DNA from: Prochlorococcus sp. AG-409-J03
GTDB lineage: Bacteria > Cyanobacteriota > Cyanobacteriia > PCC-6307 > Cyanobiaceae
NCBI GenBank assembly: GCA_003215695.1
Contig: QCJZ01000006.1
Location: 1 to 37,641, forward strand
Direction: 5' to 3'
Length of the DNA: 37,641 nucleotides
In this document: in pieces, positions 24,087-33,435 of the stretch
How the letters are laid out: the number at the start of each line of letters is the position of its first letter
How positions within the stretch are numbered: the first letter of the stretch is position 1
Notes under the pieces: model-generated
The model's input: only the letters and a program-made list of their open reading frames with translations
Databases searched by the model: none
Told to the model about the DNA's origin: nothing
Program-made: the position numbers and the translations under genes

Positions 24087-24356
24087 ATGGATCAATTTGT
24101 CCTTTGGGGTTCTTACTGTGAAGACGCTCTAATAAAGAGAACACCTTTTAGGGAAGAGCATCTTCGTAGACTCTCATTACTTAAGGAAGATGGTGTCCTA
24201 ATAACATTAGGACCGACAAAATGTAATAAATATGTTTTTGGAATATTTAAATCTGATGACATTGAGCATATAAAAAGTCTTATCAAAGAGGACGTTTATT
24301 GGAAAGAGGGTATATGGACTGATTTCGAAGTTTACTCCTGGATCCAGGCTTTTTGA
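24087..24356 (+). CDS. YciI-family protein
   Basis: From the ATG at 24087 the product has 89 residues: MDQFVLWGSYCEDALIKRTPF, REEHLRRLSLLKEDGVLITLGPT and IFKSDDIEHIKSLIKEDVYWKEGIWTDFEVYSW. This is the YCII-related ferredoxin-like fold, with the usual alternation and an H-x-R-type position (EHLRRL). Members are putative enzymes with a conserved His-Asp pair; substrates are mostly unknown. A TTG at 24063 would add eight residues, but the ATG fits the family N-terminus. The 3' end overlaps the convergent cytochrome gene by 25 bases. Confidence 0.8.
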   Translation: MDQFVLWGSYCEDALIKRTPFREEHLRRLSLLKEDGVLITLGPTKCNKYVFGIFKSDDIEHIKSLIKEDVYWKEGIWTDFEVYSWIQAF

Positions 24357-24682
24357 GCTTGTTCCCAGACCCAATCAGCTACAATTTGATCGCCATTGTC
24401 TCCTAATTCATCTTCATAACCATTCATCATTCCAATCCCTTGTCTTGCTATCTTCGCTATAGCTTCTTGATTGTCAATTCCATTACGCTTCAGTGATGAA
24501 ATCTTCAGATTCTTTGATCTTCTGATGATATTTCCGCCATTAATGTGACACCCCGCACAGTTGTTTTTGAAAAGATTTTCACCTAAATCTTTTTCCAGTG
24601 CATTTATGTCCTTCGGCAAACTTAAATAAAAAAATATTAAACAAATATTGATAAGCAAAAAAAATGTCAATCTTTTTTTCAT
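24332..24682 (-). CDS. Small c-type cytochrome (cytochrome c6-like), exported
   Basis: A 116-residue precursor. Residues 1-28 are a signal peptide (basic MKKR, hydrophobic core, cleavage likely after INA). The mature part has the haem attachment motif CAGCH (42-46), and GMMNGYEDEL offers the axial methionine (M85 or M86). GDNGDQIVADWVWEQAQ is the final helix of class I cytochromes c. Length and motifs resemble cytochrome c6 (petJ), a lumenal donor to photosystem I. Plastocyanin is also encoded in this window, so this could be a divergent c6C-type or another lumenal carrier. It ends a four-gene leftward unit headed by a sigma factor, 11 bases after the preceding gene. Confidence 0.85.
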   Translation of the reverse strand: MKKRLTFFLLINICLIFFYLSLPKDINALEKDLGENLFKNNCAGCHINGGNIIRRSKNLKISSLKRNGIDNQEAIAKIARQGIGMMNGYEDELGDNGDQIVADWVWEQAQKAWIQE

Positions 24683-24693
24683 GGCTTTGTTCT

Positions 24694-25023
24694 TTAGTTG
24701 TTGAAATTAATTTTTGAAAGGTCCTCGCAAATTTCATCAAGAAGATCCAGTTGTCCAGATGAATTTAATTCAAGGCTCTTTTCTTCTTCTCCTTCATCTT
24801 TTTTCCATACTTCTTCAACTTCGCAAAGTCGCTTTGCAATTATTGGAATACCACCAGAGATAAAATCTTTTTTTAAAAAATCAATTAAAGTTGGCATTCT
24901 TGCTGAAGGAAGGTTAAGACTTTGGCAAAGTTCTACTTGTGTTCTTCCTGTCTGTCTTAACCAATCTTTGATAAGAAGTATGAGATCTTCTTCGATTTCT
25001 TTTGACCAGTGCTCTTTGCTCAT
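24694..25023 (-). CDS. Unidentified small acidic protein in the sigma-factor unit
   Basis: From the ATG at 25023 the product has 109 residues. This start overlaps the stop of the upstream gene as ATGA, which is why I prefer it to the ATG at 25035. The N-terminal half, DWLRQTGRTQVELCQSLNLPSARMPTLIDFL, looks like a helix-turn-helix: TQVELCQSLNLPS is a plausible first helix and turn. The C-terminal half is strongly acidic and ends ELNSSGQLDLLDEICEDLSKI. I do not recognise a named family. A DNA-binding or partner-switching role beside the sigma factor is possible but unproven. Confidence 0.72.
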   Translation of the reverse strand: MSKEHWSKEIEEDLILLIKDWLRQTGRTQVELCQSLNLPSARMPTLIDFLKKDFISGGIPIIAKRLCEVEEVWKKDEGEEEKSLELNSSGQLDLLDEICEDLSKINFNN

Positions 25024-25385
25024 AGAGGAAACCATTTATCAAGCTTAGATTTAGCTCTAAACTTTATCTCTGGAGTAATGTGATGTTGCCAAAGACTAAT
25101 TACAGCAGTTAGGGCCACAAGATCATCACTAAACCCTGAGGCAGGAATGAAGTCGGGAATTAAATCAACAGGAACAATTAAATAAGTGAGTGCTCCCATG
25201 ATAGATATCCTCACCTGAGGAGGTGTTGAATTATCCATGATTAGTTCAAATCCCTCTAAAGCGGGCTGCGCAATTGCTCTTCCTGCTCTTACTAAGATTT
25301 TTTTAAGTACGCCCTCGTCGATAACAGAACTTTCAAGTACTTCTGCTTCAAATACTTCTTTATCTGAGTTTCTTGGAAAAACCAA
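25020..25385 (-). CDS. DUF1232 (YkvA-type) small membrane-associated protein
   Basis: A 121-residue protein. The core GALTYLIVPVDLIPDFIPASGFSDDLVALTAVISLW is the hallmark of DUF1232: a hydrophobic hairpin with the PxDLIPDFIP motif. The first ~50 residues are acidic then basic (VLKKILVRAGRAIAQPALEGFELI). Function is unknown for most members. The start is a TTG at 25385, 2 bases after the sigma-factor stop; the next in-frame Met is around residue 49, too late for the domain. It overlaps the next gene by 4 bases. Translational coupling with the sigma factor is likely. Confidence 0.83.
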   Translation of the reverse strand: MVFPRNSDKEVFEAEVLESSVIDEGVLKKILVRAGRAIAQPALEGFELIMDNSTPPQVRISIMGALTYLIVPVDLIPDFIPASGFSDDLVALTAVISLWQHHITPEIKFRAKSKLDKWFPL

Positions 25386-25387
25386 AA

Positions 25388-26311
25388 TTAAATACTTGTC
25401 TCTAAAAGACCGCTTTGAATACTAGTCTTTCTCAATTTCCTTAGTGCGCGTTGAACTACTTGTCTGCAATATTCCCTACTACAATTCATTTGCCTAGCCA
25501 CTTCGGCTAGCGTTCTCCATTCATTAGATCCATCTAGGCCAAATCTAAGACTTAGTATCGTTCTTTCTTTTGGTGTGAGGTTTGATTTATCCAATAATGA
25601 CCAAGCTGAAGCACTTCTCTCTGCTGATTCGGCTAGTTCCATAGGAGGAACCTCCTCACTGGGGAGAAGATCGACAAGCTCTGAGGGGTCTGCTTTAGAT
25701 TTCACTGCACCTTGCAAACTTACTGTGATACTTCTCAACTCGCATGCAAGCAATTCTTCTACTTCTTCTAAAGGTATTTTCATGTGTATTGCTATTTGGT
25801 TGGTGGAGGGATGAACCCCAAGTTCTTGCATTAGTCGAGACTTTGCGGCACGAAGTTTTGTTAGCTTTTCATTGATGTTTACAGGGATTCTTATAGTTCT
25901 ACTTTGCGTTGACAGTGCTCTATTTAAACCTTGTCTAATCCACCAATAAGCGTAGGTTGAAAATCGATGACCTCTTTTGGGATCGTATTTCTCAACAGCT
26001 CTAGTTAAACCTAGGGTACCTTCTTGTATTAAATCTAGAAGATCAAGTCCTTTGCCTTGATAGCGCTTAGCTAAATTTACAACTAGCCTCAAATTTGCTG
26101 TAATCATTTGATTTTTGGCCTTTTCACCTGCTTTAAGTGTTTTCTTCTCTGCTCTTGAATATTCGCATTCTGGCCCATTCCCTCCAGCTTGTTGGCAACG
26201 TTCAGTAAGTGCAACCATGGCTTGCACTTCTCTACCCATTGTGAGTTCTTGCTCTGGGGTGAGCAATTCGTGTCTTCCTATCTCTCCAAGAAAGTCGCTT
26301 AATGAACTCAC
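25388..26311 (-). CDS. RNA polymerase sigma-70 factor, group 2
   Basis: A 307-residue sigma factor with regions 1.2 (DFLGEIGRHELLTPEQELTMGREVQ), 2 (MITANLRLVVNLAKRYQGKGLDLLDLIQEGTLGL, RFSTYAYWWIRQGLNRAL), 3 and 4 (LTPKERTILSLRFGLDG, TLAEVARQMNCSREYCRQVVQRALRKLR), each in family-typical pieces. It lacks the long region 1.1 of the primary SigA, and its short length and strong similarity fit the cyanobacterial group 2 factors used in stress, light or nitrogen responses. The target genes cannot be inferred. The start is GTG at 26311, supported by a strong AAGGAGG about 7 bases upstream on the minus strand. It heads a tight unit with three downstream genes and follows a long AT-rich gap. Confidence 0.93.
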   Translation of the reverse strand: MSSLSDFLGEIGRHELLTPEQELTMGREVQAMVALTERCQQAGGNGPECEYSRAEKKTLKAGEKAKNQMITANLRLVVNLAKRYQGKGLDLLDLIQEGTLGLTRAVEKYDPKRGHRFSTYAYWWIRQGLNRALSTQSRTIRIPVNINEKLTKLRAAKSRLMQELGVHPSTNQIAIHMKIPLEEVEELLACELRSITVSLQGAVKSKADPSELVDLLPSEEVPPMELAESAERSASAWSLLDKSNLTPKERTILSLRFGLDGSNEWRTLAEVARQMNCSREYCRQVVQRALRKLRKTSIQSGLLETSI

Positions 26312-26767
26312 GATTTATTCCTCCTTATATTAATAACCTAGAGAAAAATTGTTTACTTTCAATAGGCGTAATAAAGTGTTCGGAATTTATTATTTATATT
26401 TTATCTGTTTTTCAAGCCTTAATCGGGTCAAATAAGTTTCCGAAAGGCTACTTTATTTTTTTTTTGCTTTTTAAAAAGAGGGAATAGATAAATTATTTTT
26501 TTTAAATTTCTCTCAAAACCATTGATATGAAAGAAATGTTTTCTTGTTATCTTTTTTTATAAAACTCTTTAAAAATTTTTCTGACTCGAATAATTATTTT
26601 CAAGCGTATTCATGATTCTAACTTAACCATATTCTAACAAAGATTTAAGAAAGCAGTTTAATTCGTTTTTCTCTTATTCAAGACTTTTTTAAATTTTATC
26701 CTTTGTATTTCTACCAAGAAATTTCTTTCTAAATAAATAAATAAATTATATAAGAGTTTTCTTTTTG
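26312..26767. other. 456-base AT-rich intergenic region, no gene seen
   Basis: This is the longest non-coding stretch in the window. It lies upstream of the sigma-factor gene and downstream of hisIE (both leftward). It contains poly-T runs near 26457-26465 and 26496-26502, a 12-base palindrome AAGAAATTTCTT at 26716-26727, and a short AAAT tandem (26730-26745). Frames inside are short and of no recognisable protein type. It must hold the sigma-factor promoter and may hold a small RNA, but no folded structure stands out by eye. Confidence 0.5.
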
Positions 26768-27412
26768 CTACTGATTTCTTCTTGGAGCACTTCTTCTGCT
26801 AACTAAAACTTTTAGAACGTCTTCCCAGGAAACGTTTTGATGGGCTAAAGAAACTTGCATATGGAAAAGTAGATCTGCAGCCTCATTAGCAACTGATATC
26901 GGATTTTTATCTTTACAAGCCATAATAAACTCGGCCGTTTCTTCGCCTATCTTTTTTAGGATTTTATTATCGCCTTCCTTTAGAAGACTATTTGTATAGC
27001 TCCCTTCCTCCGGATTGCTTTTACGACTTTCTATGACTTTGAATAATTCACTACAAGCATCAGATGGAGGATGAAGAACCTCTTTATTTGTTTCTAAATC
27101 TTTAAAGAAACAACTTCTTTTCCCTGTATGACATGCTATTGAACCAATTTGCTCAATTGATAAAAGTACTGTATCTGAATCGCAATCAGTCCTAATACCT
27201 TTCAATTTTTGAAAATGACCACTAGTTTTACCTTTGTGCCAAAGTTCTTTTCTTGAACGACTCCAATAGTGAACTTCACCAGACTCTAATGTTTTCGTAA
27301 TGGATTCTTTGTTCATCCATGCCAGCATTAAAATTGAGCCATCAACCCAATCTTGAGCTATGGCTGGGATCAAGCCGTTTTGATCAAAATGTAAATTATC
27401 TATAAAATGCAT
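26768..27412 (-). CDS. hisIE: Bifunctional phosphoribosyl-AMP cyclohydrolase / phosphoribosyl-ATP pyrophosphatase
   Basis: A 214-residue fused HisI-HisE protein for histidine synthesis steps 2 and 3. The HisI half (residues ~1-115) has [32 protein letters not shown], the metal-binding DCDSD with C77, and [13 protein letters not shown] with C94 and C101. The HisE half (from ~125) has [24 protein letters not shown] and [12 protein letters not shown], the MazG-like pyrophosphohydrolase motifs. The ATG at 27412 fits. It lies back to back with the QueD-like gene across a 77-base spacer. hisG is also in the window but about 15 kb away. Confidence 0.95.
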   Translation of the reverse strand: MHFIDNLHFDQNGLIPAIAQDWVDGSILMLAWMNKESITKTLESGEVHYWSRSRKELWHKGKTSGHFQKLKGIRTDCDSDTVLLSIEQIGSIACHTGKRSCFFKDLETNKEVLHPPSDACSELFKVIESRKSNPEEGSYTNSLLKEGDNKILKKIGEETAEFIMACKDKNPISVANEAADLLFHMQVSLAHQNVSWEDVLKVLVSRRSAPRRNQ

Positions 27413-27489
27413 TTTTAATTAAGCCAATTAGGCTGTACAAATCTAACTATTTAAATTTAAACCTCTATTGGTTTTTTATTCATCTTTTT

Positions 27490-27972
27490 ATGACGATTAA
27501 AGATATTCCGTTTACTTGCTCAAAGCATTTTAAAAACTATCCCTGCACTCATCGTCAGTGGAAACATAAAGGACACTGTCGTTATATTCATGGTTATAGT
27601 CGAAGCTTTACCTTTTGTTTTGCTTCAAATGGACTTGATGAAAATGGCTTCGTTGTCGATTTTTCAAGTCTGAGACCTTTGGAAGATAAGTTAAGAGAAC
27701 ATTTTGATCATACTTTTTTAGTCAATTTTGATGACCCTCATCTTGAAACATGGAAAAAACTTCACTCTGAAGAAGTATTGGATCTTAGAATCATGAATAA
27801 TGTTGGGATGGAATCAACGGCTGAATTGGTTTGGGGATGGGCTAATGACCTTTTGTTTTCAAGAGATAAAGGTAGATCTTGTTGTTGGAAAGCCATAGCC
27901 TATGAAAATGAAATTAATTCTGCTAGTTACACCTTTCCCCCTGAGTGGTTTAACTTTGAAATCCTAAGATGA
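27490..27972 (+). CDS. 6-pyruvoyl-tetrahydropterin synthase / QueD-like protein
   Basis: A 160-residue T-fold protein of the PTPS/QueD group. The N-terminus has FTCSKHFKNYP, the middle HKGHCRYIHGYSRSF, then DENGFVVDFSSLRPLEDKLREHFDHTFL (in pieces) and GMESTAELVWGWA. The catalytic Cys is C30 and a zinc His is H34, but the usual CxxxHGH motif reads CRYIHGY, with Y36 where the third zinc ligand normally lies. The DHTFL and ESTAE signatures are intact. QueD makes carboxytetrahydropterin for queuosine; PTPS makes tetrahydropterin cofactors. The altered motif makes the exact reaction uncertain; I recall similar HGYS variants in other bacteria. It is divergent from hisIE and converges with clpB. Confidence 0.78.
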   Translation: MTIKDIPFTCSKHFKNYPCTHRQWKHKGHCRYIHGYSRSFTFCFASNGLDENGFVVDFSSLRPLEDKLREHFDHTFLVNFDDPHLETWKKLHSEEVLDLRIMNNVGMESTAELVWGWANDLLFSRDKGRSCCWKAIAYENEINSASYTFPPEWFNFEILR

Positions 27973-28012
27973 TTAAGTTGATATGCAATTAGATCCCTTA
28001 GCCTTTCCCACT

Positions 28013-30604
28013 TTAGTTGAAAATTAATTTTGATTCTTTCTTCTCTATTTTTATAGTGCTTCCTTCTTTATATCTGCCTTTAAGAAGATGTTTTGCTATC
28101 TCACTTTCTAATTCTTTTTGAATCACTCTTTTTAAAGGTCTTGCACCATAGCTGGGATTGTATCCAATTTCAGTGATAAAAGACAGAACATCATTATTTA
28201 TCTCAAGCGCGATTCCTTTCGCTTCTAATCTTTTTCTTAAACGATTTAATTGTAAATCAACTACTTTAAGTAGAGTTTCTTTTTTAAGTGGTTCGAAATG
28301 AATTATTTCATCAAGTCTGTTTAGGAACTCAGGTCTGAAATTTAATTTTAGTTGTTGATTAATAAGACTATCTGTATTTGACGAGAGATTATTCTCTATA
28401 TCTTTATCAATGATTAATTCACTTCCTAAATTACTCGTGAGAATAATAATAGTATTTTTGAAGTTTGTTGTTCTTCCCTGTCCATCAGTTACTCGGCCTT
28501 CGTCAAGTATTTGTAGCAATACATTGAATACATCTTTATGTGCTTTTTCAATTTCATCAAAGAGCAAAACGCAATAAGGTTTTCTTCTAATTGCTTCTGT
28601 TAATTGTCCACCTGCTTCGTAACCAACGTAACCAGGAGGCGCGCCAATTAAACGACTTATAGAATGTTTTTCCATATATTCAGACATGTCTAATCTTATA
28701 AGGGCATTTTCACTATCAAATAGTTGAGAAGCCAAAGCTTTAGATAATTCTGTTTTGCCGACGCCTGTGGGTCCTAAAAATAAAAAAGTTGCTATAGGTC
28801 TACTTGGATCATTAAGTCCTGTTCTTGATCTTTGTATTGCAGAAGATATGGACTGAACCGCTTTATTTTGACCAATAACTTTTTTATGAAGCTCAAATTC
28901 AAGATTGAGTAATTTTTCAATTTCAGTTTGAGCAAGTCTTTTTACAGGGATAGATGTCCATTTGGCAATTATTTCCGCGACATCATCAGCTATAACCTCT
29001 TCTCTCAAAAGTGATTTTTCAGCATTTTGAGAGGAATTTTTTAAATTAAGCTCTTTAGATTTTAAATTTTGTTGATAATTTGCCAGGGTGCCATATTCAA
29101 GTTCGGCAGCCTTGTTGAGGTCATAATTCCTTTTTGCTTTTTCTATTTCGAGTTGTACTTTCTCAATTTCTTCTTTAAGTGTTGAGATCTCCTCGATTGA
29201 GTCTTTTTCTGCTTTCCATTTCTTGTTTACTTCAAGTTGATTCTTTGTTAAAAAGGCGAGTTCAGTATTAATTAATTCGAGTCTCTCTTTACTTGAAATA
29301 TCTGATTCACCTTCCAAAGATAATTTCTCCATTTCAAGTTGGATGATTTTTCTATCTATTTCATCAATTTCTTCTGGTTTTGATGTGATTTCCATCTTTA
29401 AACGTGAGGCAGATTCATCTATCAGATCAATAGCTTTATCTGGTAAAAACCTCTCAGGGATATACCTATCACTCAATGTTGCAGCAGCTATGAGAGCGTT
29501 ATCAGAGATACGAACACCATGATGGACTTCATATCTTTCTTTTAGCCCACGTAAGATTGAAATCGTATCTTGGACAGAGGGTTGTTTTACAAGTATTTGC
29601 TGAAATCTCCTTTCTAAAGCTGGGTCTTTTTCAAAATATTCTCTATGTTCATTTATCGTTGTTGCACCAATACATCTAAGTTCACCTCTGGCAAGCATCG
29701 GCTTTAAAAGATTACTAGCGTCCATTGCGCCACCACTCGCTCCTGCCCCAACAACAGTATGAATTTCATCGATGAACAAAATTATTTTCCCTTCTGAATC
29801 AGTGACATTTTTAAGTACTGATTTGAGTCTTTCTTCAAATTCACCGCGGAATTTTGCACCTGCTATTAGTGCTCCCATGTCCAAGGAAATTAGTTGACGG
29901 TTCTCTAGGGACGTTGGGACATCTCCATTGATAATTCTTTGTGCTAGACCCTCAATAATTGCGGTCTTACCGACACCAGCCTCACCAATTAATACCGGAT
30001 TGTTTTTAGTTCTTCGACTAAGTATTTGAATCGTTCTTCTGATTTCCTCATCTCTTCCAATTACAGGATCTAATTTCCCATCTCTAGCGGCAGAAGTAAG
30101 GTCTAGACCATATGTTTGAAGAGCTTCGTAGCTGTTTTCGGCATTTTTCTGGGTCACTTTCTTGTCACCTCTGATAACCTTTATAGCCTCAAGAAGACTA
30201 TCTTTGTTGATTTGATTCTTTTCAAACAATTTATGGCAAATCCTCTCATCATCAAATAGGGAAATCACTAAATGTTCACTTGAGATGAAATCATCATTGA
30301 AAGATTGTTTAATATTTTTTGATCTTGAAATTGATAAAGATATATTCTTACCGAAGAAAATTGACTCTTGAGCTGTTTTCATTTTTGGTTGGTTCTTTAT
30401 AAAATCTTCAATTTCTTTAAGCAGACTTTTTATAGATCCGCCTGACCTTTCTATTGCTTTTATTGTGATTTCATTTCTCTTTAAAAGAGAACAAAGAAGA
30501 TGTTCTGTTTCTAAAATCTGATGTTTTTCAGTTAATGCTAAGTCTTTTGCATCAATGATCCCTTGCCAAGCACTGTTAGTAAAATCATCAGGATTTAGCT
30601 TCAT
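28013..30604 (-). CDS. clpB: ClpB-type AAA+ disaggregase
   Basis: An 863-residue Hsp100 protein. The N-terminal Clp repeat domain spans about 1-145 ([22 protein letters not shown]). The first AAA+ domain opens [26 protein letters not shown] and has Walker A GEAGVGKT at 207-214 and Walker [16 protein letters not shown]. The coiled-coil middle domain spans roughly 400-540, as in ClpB and not ClpC or ClpA. The second AAA+ domain has Walker A GPTGVGKT at 611-618 and [13 protein letters not shown], with [12 protein letters not shown] at the end. No IGF loop for ClpP is evident. ClpB works with DnaK to rescue aggregated protein. ATG at 30604. An inverted repeat sits 28-45 bases upstream. Picocyanobacteria often have two ClpB; which one this is cannot be told. 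Confidence 0.93.
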   Translation of the reverse strand: MKLNPDDFTNSAWQGIIDAKDLALTEKHQILETEHLLCSLLKRNEITIKAIERSGGSIKSLLKEIEDFIKNQPKMKTAQESIFFGKNISLSISRSKNIKQSFNDDFISSEHLVISLFDDERICHKLFEKNQINKDSLLEAIKVIRGDKKVTQKNAENSYEALQTYGLDLTSAARDGKLDPVIGRDEEIRRTIQILSRRTKNNPVLIGEAGVGKTAIIEGLAQRIINGDVPTSLENRQLISLDMGALIAGAKFRGEFEERLKSVLKNVTDSEGKIILFIDEIHTVVGAGASGGAMDASNLLKPMLARGELRCIGATTINEHREYFEKDPALERRFQQILVKQPSVQDTISILRGLKERYEVHHGVRISDNALIAAATLSDRYIPERFLPDKAIDLIDESASRLKMEITSKPEEIDEIDRKIIQLEMEKLSLEGESDISSKERLELINTELAFLTKNQLEVNKKWKAEKDSIEEISTLKEEIEKVQLEIEKAKRNYDLNKAAELEYGTLANYQQNLKSKELNLKNSSQNAEKSLLREEVIADDVAEIIAKWTSIPVKRLAQTEIEKLLNLEFELHKKVIGQNKAVQSISSAIQRSRTGLNDPSRPIATFLFLGPTGVGKTELSKALASQLFDSENALIRLDMSEYMEKHSISRLIGAPPGYVGYEAGGQLTEAIRRKPYCVLLFDEIEKAHKDVFNVLLQILDEGRVTDGQGRTTNFKNTIIILTSNLGSELIIDKDIENNLSSNTDSLINQQLKLNFRPEFLNRLDEIIHFEPLKKETLLKVVDLQLNRLRKRLEAKGIALEINNDVLSFITEIGYNPSYGARPLKRVIQKELESEIAKHLLKGRYKEGSTIKIEKKESKLIFN

Positions 30605-30940
30605 CCTAAAAAATAATTGTCAAATTTATATTATTCAAATTTTTGAATATATAAATATAAGAAAACCGACCTATATTGACTTGAAAAAAATATATTTTTT
30701 AGATTACTTGAAGTCTTTGGAAAAATTAGGTGAGATTTTTACAGCTTAAAATTACCTTCTATATATCTATTCTTCATATTGAGTAGTAGTTTTATCATAT
30801 TTAAAATCCACAAATTTGATGGTGAGTAAAACCTTTTGTTTAACTAGATATAAATCTGTTGATGTTTAAAATTTCTATAGTTTTTCTTTTCAAAAAATCG
30901 TGCTCAGTGGTTTTGATTAAGTTTCTAAATATATTTTGAC
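30605..30940. promoter_or_regulatory. Upstream region of clpB, AT-rich, no gene seen
   Basis: The full gap between clpB and petE is 384 bases, and its last 48 bases hold the petE terminator. The remainder is very AT-rich, without a convincing reading frame on either strand. It holds the leftward clpB promoter. A near-perfect inverted repeat with 8-base arms lies 28-45 bases before the clpB ATG. I see no CIRCE-type HrcA operator. Confidence 0.45.
30632..30649. promoter_or_regulatory. Inverted repeat just upstream of clpB
   Basis: TATTCAAA at 30632-30639 is exactly complementary to TTTGAATA at 30642-30649, with a TT centre. Allowing the first and last pairs, the arms are 8 bases each. It sits 28-45 bases upstream of the clpB start, in the range of an operator or 5' leader hairpin. 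AT-richness makes chance inverted repeats more common here, so this is only a candidate. Confidence 0.35.
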
Positions 30941-30968
30941 AAAAAAAAGATGGGGTCTCCCCCATCTT
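30941..30968 (-). terminator. Intrinsic terminator of petE
   Basis: Read on the minus strand, AGATGGGG (30967-30960) pairs with CCCCATCT (30955-30948) around a GAGA loop and runs straight into eight Ts (the A-run 30941-30948 on the plus strand). This is a textbook rho-independent terminator 21 bases past the plastocyanin stop codon, and it fits the high expression expected of petE as a single-gene unit. Confidence 0.9.
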
Positions 30969-30988
30969 CCCTTAATTCTTATGGAGTT

Positions 30989-31339
30989 TTAGTTGACTAC
31001 GATTTTCCCAACCATTCCTGCACCCCTGTGAGGCTCGCAGTAAAAGTCGTAAGTTCCAGCTGTGCTAAAAGTTCTCTCCCAAGATTCTCCTGGAGCAAAA
31101 GCTAAATCTGGATGACTTAGATCGTCATTTCCATCAAAAACTGCATTATGAGGAGCTAGTTTGTTGTTTACAAACTTTACGGTGTCCCCAGCGCTTATGT
31201 TTACGGTGCTTGGTTCGAATGCAAGCATTCCAGCATCGGTACCAAGCTTAACTTCAACAGTTGAAGCATTCACGTTGGAAACTCCAATTACTAGGAATGT
31301 AAAGAAAGCAAATAACGCTGTTGAAATAGAACGAATCAT
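30989..31339 (-). CDS. petE: Plastocyanin precursor
   Basis: A 116-residue precursor. Residues 1-25 form a signal peptide ending SNVNA, for export to the thylakoid lumen. The mature blue-copper domain has ligands H64 (APHNAVFDG), C101, H104 and M109 ([20 protein letters not shown] in pieces), all present. Plastocyanin carries electrons from cytochrome b6f to photosystem I, sharing that job with c6-type cytochromes. Length is normal. It is transcribed alone, with a strong terminator downstream; the SDR gene's 54-base spacer upstream may hold its promoter. A c-type cytochrome in this window could be a partner or substitute. Confidence 0.97.
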   Translation of the reverse strand: MIRSISTALFAFFTFLVIGVSNVNASTVEVKLGTDAGMLAFEPSTVNISAGDTVKFVNNKLAPHNAVFDGNDDLSHPDLAFAPGESWERTFSTAGTYDFYCEPHRGAGMVGKIVVN

Positions 31340-31393
31340 GAAATTAATTCTTTTCTTTTTTTAATTTTACTACTTTAGCTTCTATTTACCATT

Positions 31394-32380
31394 TTAGTGC
31401 TTAGTTAAACCAGAATTATGTAAAACTTGACTTAGAGTTTTTGCATAGCTTATACCTCCGAAGGTTTCAGGAGAAGTTACAGGCTCATGTATAAAGTTTT
31501 TTTGTCTAAGACTAAATCTATCCCAGTTTGTAATTTGAATTGGGAGTACTATAGTTAAAAGTTCTATAAGCCAAGTCCAGAGTGGAATTTGAGGGACTTT
31601 ACTCATTCCTTTCCATTTAAGGAGCGTTTGAATAACTACATCAATACTTATGTATGGTTGCCCTAGAACGTATTTTCTTATTTTAGAGCCAGAAACAGGT
31701 TGTTCAGGGTCGAAATTATAGGTTGCTAGATGCCCGCAAATGAAAGCAATGTCTGCCGCATGAATAAAATGAAACCTTGAGAATAATTTTATCCATCTTG
31801 CCAGCCAGACCCACTTCAATGCATCTCTCAGACCTTTTGTAAGATAGCTAGTTGGAAATTTGCTTTTGCCGTCTAAACGTCCTCCAAAAACTAGTGTTGG
31901 AAAAACAGCGATAATCTTCGATGATAGAAAATGAGATTCGAGCTGTTGGAGGCATTGTGCTTTTGTTTGTATGTACTCTGTTCCATAGGTAAAAGCTTCA
32001 GGTAATAAATTTAAGTTTCTATCAAGAACACTTGCAGTTGAGAAATAAATAATTTGCTTGATTTTGGAAGGATTTAGTAAATTGAGCAAATTTTTTACTG
32101 CATCAATATTTACCTCTTGCGCTCTTTTGGGATCACCCCAAGCAGTTGCTGTATGAATAACTCTGTTGACTTCTGAAATTTCTTTTTTGAATTTATTTGA
32201 TTCTCTCAGGTCTCCTACTAAAACTTTAACCCTTGGATTTTCTAAATTTATTGAAGTTATTTTTTTAGGATCTCTAACCCATAAAAATAATTCTGAACTT
32301 GAGTTTTCTATTAGCCAATTTGCTATGTATTGTCCAACACATCCACTTGCTCCAGTGATCAGGATTATTTCGTTTTTCAA
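31394..32380 (-). CDS. Extended short-chain dehydrogenase/epimerase-like protein (NAD(P)-binding)
   Basis: A 328-residue protein of the extended SDR superfamily. The Rossmann motif is [15 protein letters not shown] (GxxGxxG). [20 protein letters not shown] follows, then [11 protein letters not shown] in the place of the usual HxAA, a Ser in [10 protein letters not shown], and the catalytic YIQTK (Y-x-x-x-K). The C-terminal part resembles sterol or UDP-sugar epimerase relatives, with no specific match I can name. The substrate is unknown. The ATG at 32380 overlaps the hemE stop by 4 bases, so it is co-translated with hemE; whether that link reflects tetrapyrrole function is unclear. Confidence 0.82.
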   Translation of the reverse strand: MKNEIILITGASGCVGQYIANWLIENSSSELFLWVRDPKKITSINLENPRVKVLVGDLRESNKFKKEISEVNRVIHTATAWGDPKRAQEVNIDAVKNLLNLLNPSKIKQIIYFSTASVLDRNLNLLPEAFTYGTEYIQTKAQCLQQLESHFLSSKIIAVFPTLVFGGRLDGKSKFPTSYLTKGLRDALKWVWLARWIKLFSRFHFIHAADIAFICGHLATYNFDPEQPVSGSKIRKYVLGQPYISIDVVIQTLLKWKGMSKVPQIPLWTWLIELLTIVLPIQITNWDRFSLRQKNFIHEPVTSPETFGGISYAKTLSQVLHNSGLTKH

Positions 32381-33435
32381 GATGAAGCTTTTATAAGTTC
32401 ATTGACATTCTTACCAGCCTCAAAAAATACTCTCGCATTTTCTTCTGGTGTCCCAGGAAGTATTCCATGGCCAAGGTTAAGAATATGTTTTCTACCTTTT
32501 GCCTTTTTGACCACGTCAACAATTCTAGATCTAATCGCCTCAGGAGTACCAAACAAAAGTCCTGGATCAACATTTCCTTGGACTCCGACTCTTTGAGGCA
32601 GTCTTTTTAGTCCATCTGCCATGTCAACAGTCCAATCTAGAGAGACTATATCTACTCCAGTTTGTCCCATCCTTTCAAGAACTCCAGCACTGCCAGAGAT
32701 GTATAAAATCATAGGTGTATTCGGATGCTTTTCTTTTACTAAATTGACTACTTTTTGTTGATAAGGTGCTGCAAACTCGTCGTAATCTTGTGGGCTTAAT
32801 TGTCCTGCCCATGAATCAAACATTTGAACTACTTGGGCACCAGATTCTATTTGGTAGGACAAATAGTTTGCAATTGATTCTGCAAAATGATTTAAAAGTT
32901 GATGCAGTAGTTCTGGCTCTTGGAATGCCATCGCCTTAATAACTGCATAATTTTTGCTGCTTTTCCCCTCTACAACATATGCAGCAAGAGTCCAAGGAGC
33001 ACCTACAAACCCCAGGACTGCAGCCTTGTTCCCAACGCTTTCTCTTAGCCTTCCTAGGACTTCCCCAACAAAAGACATGCTTTCTTTTGGTTGAAGGGGC
33101 TTTAGGTCTTTAACTTGTTTGAGGGTTCTTATTGGGTCATTTATTAACGGTCCTTTGCTTTCAACGATGTCAAAGTTAATTCCCATTCCAGGAAGTGGAG
33201 TCAAAATATCAGAAAAAAGTATTACTCCATCTGGTTGAAAAGCTTTAAAAGGTTGCATTGAAATTTCATAAGAAAGATCGGGGTTTTCGGATCTTTCCCT
33301 GAAACTCGGATGGTTATCACGCAGGTCACGATATACCTTCATGTATCTCCCCGCTTGGCGCATCATCCAAACTGGGGGCCTTTCAACATTTTCTCCGCGA
33401 GCTGCACGAAGTAGTAGAGGAGTAGTTTCGTTCAT
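32377..33435 (-). CDS. hemE: Uroporphyrinogen decarboxylase
   Basis: A 352-residue HemE, which removes four carboxyl groups from uroporphyrinogen III to give coproporphyrinogen III on the path to haem and chlorophyll. The N-terminal signature is [14 protein letters not shown] with R26 and R30 binding substrate. [44 protein letters not shown] and the C-terminal [21 protein letters not shown] are all standard. ATG at 33435. The next gene leftward, an SDR protein, starts inside its stop codon (ATGA). A 162-base gap separates it from glgB upstream. Confidence 0.96.
   Translation of the reverse strand: MNETTPLLLRAARGENVERPPVWMMRQAGRYMKVYRDLRDNHPSFRERSENPDLSYEISMQPFKAFQPDGVILFSDILTPLPGMGINFDIVESKGPLINDPIRTLKQVKDLKPLQPKESMSFVGEVLGRLRESVGNKAAVLGFVGAPWTLAAYVVEGKSSKNYAVIKAMAFQEPELLHQLLNHFAESIANYLSYQIESGAQVVQMFDSWAGQLSPQDYDEFAAPYQQKVVNLVKEKHPNTPMILYISGSAGVLERMGQTGVDIVSLDWTVDMADGLKRLPQRVGVQGNVDPGLLFGTPEAIRSRIVDVVKKAKGRKHILNLGHGILPGTPEENARVFFEAGKNVNELIKASS

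Noticed and set aside
30555-30749. 64-codon rightward frame over the clpB start
   Set aside because: It overlaps clpB antisense, and the rest is AT-rich Ile/Tyr/Lys text typical of random AT-rich DNA.
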